DNA of 64,000 bases from Bugula neritina (Eukaryota; Bryozoa; Gymnolaemata; Cheilostomatida; Bugulidae): NCBI GenBank assembly GCA_964035545.1, contig OZ037765.1:35576108-35640107 (forward strand), read 5' to 3'. Below, piece after piece: positions 20,885-32,800 of this stretch. Positions within the stretch are counted from its first letter, which is position 1; each line of letters begins with the position of its first letter. Both the position numbers and the translations under genes were made by a program. A model generated the notes under the pieces. The model had not been told where the DNA came from and searched no databases. It saw only the letters and a list, made by a program, of their open reading frames with translations.

Positions 20885-23800
20885 TTATGAAAGTCTGATG
20901 GATGCCCACTCCAAGAACCGGAGCAAATCTTTGACGGGAACATTTCTAGTGTGAGCCTTTAGTCTTAGATTTCTATCGTCAGTGAGCAAAACAACATCTC
21001 TGAATAGCAGGAGAGAGTTATCTGCAGAAAACATATAGCTATCTGCAGAAGACATATATTTATCTGCAGAATACATATGGTTATCTGCAGAATACATATA
21101 TTTATCTGCAGAATACATATGGTTATCTGCAGAATACATATATTTATCTGCAGAATACATATATTTATCTGCAGAATACTTAGAATTATCTGCAGAAGAC
21201 ATATAGTTATCTGCAGAAGACATATAGTTATCTGCAGAATACATATAGCTATCTGCAGAATACATATAGTTACAGAGAGGGGATGACAACTGACCGCTGT
21301 TTCTAGGCATGTAGTCCCTGGCGTTGTCCTTACAGTAGTGTAAACAGCAGGAGAGTATTCTGTCATCATTGTTACCCTGCATGGAGAATAGAAAGAACTC
21401 ATGTGTTAGTGTGATGATTATACAATGCTTCCATAGGAAAATCATTTAGCTACTAGTTTACAGAAATATACAAAAATTACAGGAGAAAAGGGTATATTAT
21501 AAACTACTTATGAAGTAGATAAGTAAGAAGACAGTGGGTAGAAGGGTAGAAGGGTAGAAGGAGAGAGGGTAGAGTAGAGGGAGTAGAGTAGAGAGAGTAG
21601 AGTAGAGAGAGTAGAGAAAGGGTAGAGAGGGTAGAGTAGAGAGAGTAGAGAAAGGGTAGAGAGGGTAGAGTAGAGAGAGTAGAGAAAGGGTAGAGAGGGT
21701 AGAGTAGAGAGAGTAGAGAAAGGGTAGAGAGGGTAGAGTAGAGAGAGTAGAGTAGAGAAAGGGTAAAGAGAGAGGGTAGAGTAGAGAGAGTAGAGAAAGA
21801 GTAGAGAGGGTAGAGAAAGAGTAGAGAGGGTAGAGAGGGTAGAGTAGAGAGAGTAGAGAAAGAGTAAAGAGAGAGGGTAGAGAGAGTAGAGAAAGAGTAG
21901 AGAGGGTATAGTAGAAGATAGAGAGGGGACAGGGAGGGGGCAGAGAGGGTATAGTAGAGGATAGAGAGGGGACAGGGAGGGGGCAGAGAGGAGTAACTAA
22001 CCCCGGGAGAAGTATCCTGTTCACTTCTATAGGTTATCGTATGCATCTCAGTGCCGGTGGCAGTCAGCGCCTTCAACCTCCGATTACGACTGTCAAACTG
22101 CGACTCGAGAAACTCAACAGCATCAGAAGCAGCACGAGCCACATTCCCAGAATGCTCTAGCGAGTGTGAAGTAGTCGACTGAGAGGAGGGAGTGAGAGCG
22201 GAGCCACGGGCCAAACCATCCAACTCATTGATAACTACATGTTAGTAATATTGATACTAAATACTAGTAATATTAGTACTAAATACTAGTAATATTGATA
22301 CTAAATACTAGTAATATTGATACTAAATACTAGTAATATTGATACTAAATACTAGTAATATTGATACTAAATACTAGTAATATTAATACTAAATACTAGT
22401 AATATTGATACTAAATACTAGTAATATTGATACTAAATACTAGTAATATTGATACTAAATACTAGTAATATTGATACTAAATACTAGTAATATTGATACT
22501 AAATACTAGTAATATTGATACTAAATACTAGTAATATTAATACTAAATACTAGTAATTATAATACTAAATACTAGTAATATTGATACTAAATACTAGTAA
22601 TATTGATACTAAATACTAGTAATATTAATACTAAATACTAGTAATATTGATACTGAATACTAGTAATAGTAATACTAAATACTAGTAATATTGATACTAA
22701 ATACTAGTAATACTGATACTAAGTACTAGTAATATTGATACTAAATACTAGTAATATTGATACTAAATACTAGTAATAGTAATACTAAATACTAGTAATA
22801 TTGATACTAAATACTAGTAATATTGATACTAAATACTAGTAATATTGATACTAAATACTAGTAATATTGATACTAAATACTAGTAATATTGATACTAAAT
22901 ACTAGTAATATTGATACTAAATACTAGTAATATTAATACTAAATACTAGTAATACTGATACTAAATACTAGTAATATTAATACTAAATACTAGTAATATT
23001 GATACTAAATACTAGTAATATTAATACTAAATACTAGTAATATTAATACTGAATACTAGTAATATTAATACTAAATACTAGTAATATTGATACTAAATAC
23101 TAGTAATACTGATACTAAGTACTAGTGATATTGATACTAAATACTAGTAATATTAATACTAAATACTAGTAATATTAACACTAAATACTAGTAATATCAA
23201 TACTAAATACTAGTAATATTGATACTAAATACTAGTAATATTGATACTAAATACTAGTAATATCAATACTAAATACTAGTAATATTATTACTAAATACTA
23301 GTAATATTGATACTAAATACTAGTAATATTGATACTAAATACTAGTAATATTAATACTAAATACTAGTAATATTGATACTAAATACTAGTAATATTAATA
23401 CTAAGTACTAGTAATACTGATACTAAATACTAGTAACATCAATACTAAATCTTAGTAATATTATTACTAAATACTAGTAATATTAATACTAAATACTAGT
23501 AATATTGATACTGAATACTAGTAATATTAATACTAAATACTAGTAATATTGATACTAAAAACTAGTAATATTGATACTAAATACTAGTAATATTATTACT
23601 AAATACTAGTAATATTAATACTAAATACTAGTAATATTAAGACTAAATACTAGTAATATTAATACTAAATACTAGTAATATTAATACTAAGTACTAGTAA
23701 TATTGTTAATAAATACTAGTAATATTAATACTAAATACTAGTAATATTATTACTAAATACTAGTAATATTAAGACTAAATACTAGTAATATTAATACTAA

Positions 23801-26800
23801 ATACTAGTAATATTAATACTAAGTACTAGTAATATTGTTAATAAATACTAGTAATATTAATACTAAATACTAGTAATATTATTACTAAATACTAGTAATA
23901 TTAATACTAAATACTAGTAATATTAATACTAAATACTAGTAATATTAATACTAAATACTAGTAATATTATTAATAAATACTAGTAATATTAATACTAAAT
24001 ACTAGTAATATTGATACTAAATACTAGTAATATTGATACGAAATACTAGTAATATTATTACTAAATACTAGTAATATTATTAATAAATACTAGTAATATT
24101 AATACTAAATACTAGTAATATTACCAACTAAATACTAGTAATATTGATACTAAATACTAGTAATATTGATACTAAATACTAGTATTATTGATACTGAATA
24201 CTAGTAATATTAACACTAAATACTATTAATATTGATACTAAATACTAGTAATATTAATACTAAATACTAGTAATATTAATACTAAATACTAGTAATATTA
24301 ATACTAAATACTAGTAATATTGATACTAAATACTAGTAATATTGATACTAAATACTAGTATTATTGATACTGAATACTAGTAATATTGATACTAAATACT
24401 AGTAATATTGATACTAAATACTAGTAATATTGATACTGAATACTAGTAATATTGATACTAAATACTAGTAATATTAATACTAAATACTAGTAATATTGAT
24501 ACTGAATACTAGTAATATTGATACTAAATACTAGTAATATTAATACTAAATACTAGTAATATTGATACTGAATACTAGTAATATTGATACTAAATACTAG
24601 TAATATTGATACTAAATACTAGTAATATTAAGACTAAATACTAGTAATATTAATACTAAATACTAGTAATATTAATACTAAGTACTAGTAATATTGTTAA
24701 TAAATACTAGTAATATTAATACTAAATACTAGTAATATTATTACTAAATACTAGTAATATTAATACTAAATACTAGTAACATCAATACTAAATCTTAGTA
24801 ATATTATTACTAAATACTAGTAATATTAATACTAAATACTAGTAATATTGATACTAAATACTAGTAATATTGATACTAAAAACTAGTAATATTGATACTA
24901 AATACTAGTAATATTATTACTAAATACTAGTAATATTAATACTAAATACTAGTAATATTAAGACTAAATACTAGTATTATTACCAACTAAAGGTACAACA
25001 ACTGTGAACTTCAGTGAAGTAATGAGAGCTCGCATCTGCTGGGGATATTCAATAAAACAGTTGGTATCAGGAATAACAAATATTGGTCGTATCTCGAGTC
25101 GCAAAAGTCGATGGGAAGATTCTGTCTTTATAACATTCTATAAACAATGGAGCAATTTAATACAATATAACATAATATAGTATATTACAGTATAATATAG
25201 TATATTACAGTATAATATAGTATATTACAGTATAATATAGTATGTTACAGTATAATATAGTATATTACAGTATAATATAGTATGTTACAGTATAATATAG
25301 TATATTACAGTATAATATAGTATGTTACAGTATATTATAGTATATTACAGTATAATATAGTATGTTACAGTATAATATAGTATATTACAGTATAATATAG
25401 TATATTACAGTATAATATAGTATATTACAGTATAATATAGTATATTACAGTATAATATAGTATGTTACAGTATATTATAGTATATTACAGTATAATATAG
25501 TATGTTACAGTATAATATAGTATATTACAGTATAATATAGTATATTACAGTATAATATAGTATATTACAGTATAATATAGAATGTTACAGTATAATATAG
25601 TATGTTGCAGTATAATATAGTATGTTACAGTATAATATAGTATATTACAGTATAATATAGTATATTACAGTATAATATAGTATATTACAGTATAATATAG
25701 AATGTTACAGTATAATATAGTATATTACAGTATAATATAGTATGTTGCAGTATAATATAGTATATTACAGTATAATATAGTATGTTACAGTATAATATAG
25801 TATATTACAGTATAATATAGAATATTACAGTATAATATAGTATGTTACAGTATAATATAGTATGTTACAGTATAATATAGTATATTACAGTATAATATAG
25901 TATGTTACAGTATAATATAGTATATTACAGTATAATATAGTATATTACAGTATAATATAGTATGTTACAGTATAATATAGTATATTACAGTATAATATAG
26001 TATGTTACAGTATAATATAGTATATTACAGTATAATATAGTATATTACAGTATAATATAGTATATTACAGTATAATATAGAATGTTACAGTATAATATAG
26101 TATGTTGCAGTATAATATAGTATGTTACAGTATAATATAGTATATTACAGTATAATATAGTATATTACAGTATAATATAGTATATTACAGTATAATATAG
26201 TATATTACAGTATAATATAGTATGTTACAGTATAATATAGTATATTACAGTATAATATAGTATATTACAGTATAATATAGAATGTTACAGTATAATATAG
26301 TATGTTGCAGTATAATATAGTATGTTACAGTATAATATAGTATATTACAGTATAATATAGTATATTACAGTATAATATAGTATATTACAGTATAATATAG
26401 TATATTACAGTATAATATAGTATGTTACAGTATAATATAGTATATTACAGTATAATATAGTATATTACAGTATAATATAGTATATTACAGTATAATATAG
26501 AATGTTACAGTATAATATAGTATATTACAGTATAATATAGTATGTTGCAGTATAATATAGTATATTACAGTATAATATAGTATGTTACAGTATAATATAG
26601 TATATTACAGTATAATATAGAATATTACAGTATAATATAGTATGTTACAGTATAATATAGTATGTTACAGTATAATATAGTATATTACAGTATAATATAG
26701 TATGTTACAGTATAATATAGTATATTACAGTATAATATAGTATATTACAGTATAATATAGTATGTTACAGTATAATATAGTATATTACAGTATAATATAG

Positions 26801-29800
26801 TATGTTACAGTATAATATAGTATATTACAGTATAATATAGTATATTACAGTATAATATAGTATATTACAGTATAATATAGAATGTTACAGTATAATATAG
26901 TATGTTGCAGTATAATATAGTATGTTACAGTATAATATAGTATATTACAGTATAATATAGTATATTACAGTATAATATAGTATATTACAGTATAATATAG
27001 TATATTACAGTATAATATAGTATGTTACAGTATAATATAGTATATTACAGTATAATATAGTATATTACAGTATAATATAGTATATTACAGTATAATATAG
27101 TATGTTGCAGTATAATATAGTATATTACAGTATAATATAGAATGTTACAGTATATTATAGTATATTACAGTATAATATAGTATATTACAGTATAATATAG
27201 TATATTACAGTATAATATAGAATGTTACAGTATAATATAGTATGTTGCAGTATAATATAGTATATTACAGTATAATATAGTATATTACAGTATAATATAG
27301 TATATTACAGTATAATATAGTATATTACAGTATAATATAGTATGTTACAGTATAATATAGTATATTACAGTATAATATAGTATATTACAGTATAATATAG
27401 TATATTACAGTATAATATAGTATATTACAGTATAATATAGAATGTTACAGTATAATATAGTATGTTGCAGTATAATATAGTATGTTACAGTATAATATAG
27501 TATATTACAGTATAATATAGTATATTACAGTATAATATAGAATGTTACAGTATAATATAGTATGTTGCAGTATAATATAGTATGTTACAGTATATTATAG
27601 TATATTACAGTATAATATAGTATGTTACAGTATAATATAGTATGTTACAGTATATAGTAGTACATAGTGAACTAGCAGTGAGTATAAAATCCACCTGAAA
27701 ATGAAAATGCTGCCGTTGCTGCTGAGCCAGCTGCTTGGTGAGGAGTCGTTTCGTCCTTCTGAGTTCAGAAACGCCAGACACTCCTTCATCTTCACTTGAG
27801 GGGGCGGAGCCGCCATCGCTATGACTACGTGTTTCCTGTTTGGACATAGTGAACTAGAGTATGAGTCTATGAGAGAGAATACATGTATATATAGTATATA
27901 TTATATAGTGTATATTATATACTGTATATTATATACTCTCCACATACCTGAATATCGGAGGCATGGGGTAACATGCCACCAGATGTAGGTTGCTGCTCAG
28001 ACACACTTGGAGGTTCCACTATGGATCTGTACTGAGAGGTGGAGGTGTTAAAGTCTAGCATAGCCGGCTCTATTCCACAGAGATAGTCAGCAAACGTCAT
28101 GATACGAGAAGCTCTGTAGACGAGGGCAGCACCTTCAACCTGTAGTGACGAGACAGCAGACAGCGAGTTGAGTCATACATGACAGAAGAAGAGACGTGAG
28201 CGAATGGGAAGGAGAAATACCAGACCTGCGAGCAGTCGGGACCGTCACGCTTTATGAACACGTTCTCATTGGCCAGATTCATGAGGGGCAAGAACCCTCT
28301 GAGCTGCTCCTCTTCCAGGAAGGTCAGCTGAGTGTAAGGGTTGACCTGAAGAGGAGAGAGTTGAGAGACGGTGTTATCGTAGTCTGCATCCGAGTAGAAC
28401 TGGTGCTGAGACAGTCCGGGGATCTGGGAGAGAGCATTCGCCAGCTGAGCCAGAGAGAACCACGGGTCTAGCACAGGTCTGCAGTGAACAGAGAGTATGA
28501 GAAGTGCTAAGTATATAGAGTAAGAGGTAAGTATATAGAGTAAGAGGTAAGTATATAGAGTAAGAGGTAAGTATATAGAGTAAGAGGTAAGTATATAGAG
28601 TAAGAGGTAAGTATATAGAGTAAGAGGTAAGTATATAGAGTAAGAGGTAAGTATATAGAGTAAGAGGTAAGTATATAGAGTAAGAGGTAAGTATATAGAG
28701 TAAGAGGTAAGTATATAGAGTAAGAGGTAAGTATATAGAGTAAGAGGTAAGTATATAGAGTAAGAGGTAAGTATATAGAGTAAGAGGTAAGTATATAGAG
28801 TAAGAGGTAAGTATATAGAGAAGTGCTAAGTATATAGAGTAAGAGGTAAGTATATAGAGTAAGAGGTAAGTATATAGAGTAAGAGGTAAGTATATAGAGT
28901 AAGAGGTAAGTATATAGAGTAAGAGGTAAGTATATAGAGTAAGAGGTAAGTATATAGAGTAAGAGGTAAGTATATAGAGCAAGAGGTAAGTATATAGAGT
29001 AAGAGGTAAGTATATAGAGAAGTGGTAAGTATATAGAGTATGAAAACTGGTTGATATAAGGCGGATTGTGTCTCACCCAAGGAGTGGATCACGAGGACAC
29101 GGTGGGGGGTTCCACAAATGAGGGTGACAGGTCATCCAATCAGTGGCCAACTTGACTACCGGGAGAAGCAAGCTAAGATCATGTGTCAACAGCTGATTGG
29201 TGGATCCCTCCCTGAGAGGTTGGTTGACAGAAGAGAGTAGAATGGTACACCTGTTGACTATCACTGTAGTCATGTCTATGTAGAGCAGTACAGCTTGCTC
29301 CTGGGTGTATGAACGACATTGCTCTTCTGTGTCCAACCCAACGCCTTCAACTACACAGTGAACTATTACATAGTACACAGTGGCTAAGTAGTACAAGTAG
29401 CTAGCAGTACACAGTGGCTAAGTAGTACAAGTAGTTAGCAGTACACAGTGGCTAAGTAGTACAAGTAGCTAGCAGTACACAGTGGCTAAGTAGTACTAGT
29501 AGTTATTAATACTAGTAGTAAGTAGCCCTAGTAGCTAGTAGTTATTAGTACTATTATTTAGATGTGTTAGTAGTTAGTAATACTAGTACTATTAGTTAGT
29601 AGTACTAGTACTATTAGTTAGTAATACTAGTACTATTAGTTAGTAATACTAGTACTATTAGTTAGTAATACTAGTACCATTAGTTAGTAATACTAGTGCT
29701 ATTAGTTAGTAATACTAGTACTATTAGTTAGTAATACTAGTACTATTAGTTAGTAATACTAGTACTATTAGTTAGTAATACTAGTACTATTAGTTAGTAA

Positions 29801-32800
29801 TACTAGTACTATTAGTTAGTAATACTAGTACTATTAGTTAGTAATACTAGTACTATTAGTTAGTAATACTAGTACTATTAGTTAATAATACTAGTACTAT
29901 TAGTTAGTAATACTAGTACTATTAGTTAGTAATACTAGTACTAGTAGTAAAACTCACTGAAGGTGCTGCTGCTCTGTATGGAAAACATGGCTATAGCAAA
30001 CATCTGAATCAATTTATTTGTGTCAACAAACGGGATTGGTGAATGGCTGATCAAAGCATCCAATTGATGTAAAACCTGTGACGAGGCTTCAGGAAAGTGA
30101 TCCATCCTGTTTCAGAGAGAATAATTATATTCTGATATAATTGTGTGTCAAATGAGAAATCATGTGACTAATGAGAACTCGTGTGACCAACGAGACCTCA
30201 CAGAACAGTGAGTAGAATCATAATCATAAAGAATTTAACTCACCCGACTTTAGAGAATAGAAAACCCTGTGAAGCTAAGAAGCTGACCATCAATCGTTTA
30301 TACAACTGAAAACAGAGAAAACACTGGAATGTATAAGATAAGTAGTAGTAGCAGTAGTAGTAGTACTAGCAGTAGTAGCAGTAGTAGCAGTAGTAGTAGT
30401 AGTACTAGTAGTAGTAGTACTAGTAGTAGTAGTAGTAGTAGTACTAGTAGTAGTAGTAGTAGTAGTAGTAGTAGAAGTAGTACTAGTAGTAGTAGTACTA
30501 GTAGTAGTAGTAATAGTAGCAGTAGTAGTAGTAGTACTAGTAGTAGTAGTAATAGTAGAAGCAGTAGCAGCAGCAGTAGTAGTAGTAGTAGTAGTAATAG
30601 TAGTAGTAGTATTAGTAGTACTACTAGTAGTACTACTAGTAGTACTAGTAGTACTACTAGCACTACTATTAGTACTGGTAGTAGTACTACCTCATTACAG
30701 GACATTTTCCGAGGATTATCAACATCCAGTAGGTCATCGACATGATCCGTGGTGCTGGAACCATCAATAGGGGAAATCCACAGCTCCACCCTTTTGTGGT
30801 AGTCATCTTCCCTTCCTCTTGTAAAAGCGGACTGTTTTTTAATGTAAGCCTGTCTCCGCCTCTCAGTCTCGGCCCTCAACTCTTTGTACTAAGGTCATGT
30901 ATGAGATGCACATGCAGATATGTTAACGACATAGAAAGGGCTTGTGCTTAGCTAGGTAGTGTGTTGTCCATTGATACAGGTAGTAATACAGGTAGATAGT
31001 AATACAGGTAGATAGTTATACAGGTAGACAGTTATACAGGTAGTTACAGAGGTAAGTATACAGGTGGGTACCTTCTTGATAATATCATTGTAAATAGCTC
31101 TCAGACTCTCTCTGGCAGAGAGGAAGGCATTGCTCGCTGAAATACTTCTCATGAAGTAGAAGACGGTGTCCAGCTTTCGTTTCTATAGAAAATACACACT
31201 TACAGAGTATATATACTAGTGAGAAGTACACACTTACAGAGTATATACACTAGTGAGAAGTAAGTACACACTTACAGAGTATATATACTAGTGAGAAGTA
31301 AGTACACACTTACAGAGTATATATACTAGTGAGAAGTACACACTTACAGAGTATATACACTAGTGAGAAGTAAGTACACACTTACAGAGTATATATACTA
31401 GTGAGAAGTAAGTACATACTTACAGAGTATATACTAGAGAGAAGTAAGTACATACTTACAGAGTATATACACTAGAGAGAAGTAAGTACACACTTACAGA
31501 GTATATATACTAGTGAGAAGTAAGTACATACTTACAGAGTATATACTAGAGAGAAGTACACACTTACAGAGTATATACACTAGTGAGAAGTAAGTACACA
31601 CTTACAGAGTATATATACTAGTGAGAAGTAAGTACATACTTACAGAGTATATATACTAGTGAGAAGTAAGTACATACTTACAGAGTATATACTAGAGAGA
31701 AGTAAATACACACTTACAGAGTATATATACTAGTGAGAAGTAAGTACATACTTACAGAGTATATATACTAGTGAGAAGTAAATACATACTTACAGAGTAT
31801 ATATAATAGTGAGAAGTAAGTACATACTTACAGAGTATATATACTAGTGATAAGTAAATACATACTTACAGAGTATATATTATACTAGTGAGAAGTAAAT
31901 ACATACTTACAGAGTATATACTAGTGAGAAGTAAGTACATTTTTACAGAGTACTAGTGAGAAGTAAGTACATACTTACAGAGTAGAGTGCAACTAGTGCC
32001 AACTGATTATATGGTTTCCCATTCTTTGGTGCCACATGAGAAGCTTGAAGATAGAATCTGAAAAACACAACCAGTGTCCGATGTGGTGGATATATATTTA
32101 TAATATCGAACGCTGTGTAATATATTGTCTACATAGATATGATAGAGTGTATTATGATAGAGTGTATCTCGTACTTGCGGGCCTTGCCGTAGTCTGGCGA
32201 GACTGACACAGATGAAGTCATCTGGGTTCTGTAGCGCGCCACGTCTCCCAGACAGATGAGACACCTCTGAGCCAGAACAAGAGCCAACTTCTGGTGTCTG
32301 GAGCTGACGTGTGGTCGGTGAGGCAGAGAGAAGGAGGAGATGTCAAGGTCATGTTGTCTCTCTAGAGAGGTGAGTAAACCAGAGTAAGTGTGATCAGCCT
32401 CATCAAGGATAGCAGAGACGTGGGCGTGCAGTCTGTCCGCTGACTCCGAGTCAGCTGCTGACAACTGAGAGCGAATACCCTCGAGGAGCTGATGGTAGAC
32501 AGACTTCCAGAGAAGAATGTCTACACTATGCTGTACGCTGTACTCTAAGTCGAGGGGCAGAATACCCAGAATCTTGTCTCTCACCATCAGCCTCTGCCTC
32601 TCTATATGTCCCAGGGTCTCCTGTGTGTACTGCCTAGCAGATATGATAGCGGAGAGCTGACGTTCAAAGGGCAGTAACTCCTCAATTCTAGAAGCTACTT
32701 TAGAAAGTTTGGATGGGGGAGGCATAGCATTGGGAGGAAGCGGGTAATCACATCTGTGGTAGCACTTCTCAGGTGGTAAATAAGGAGCTTGCTGTACACT

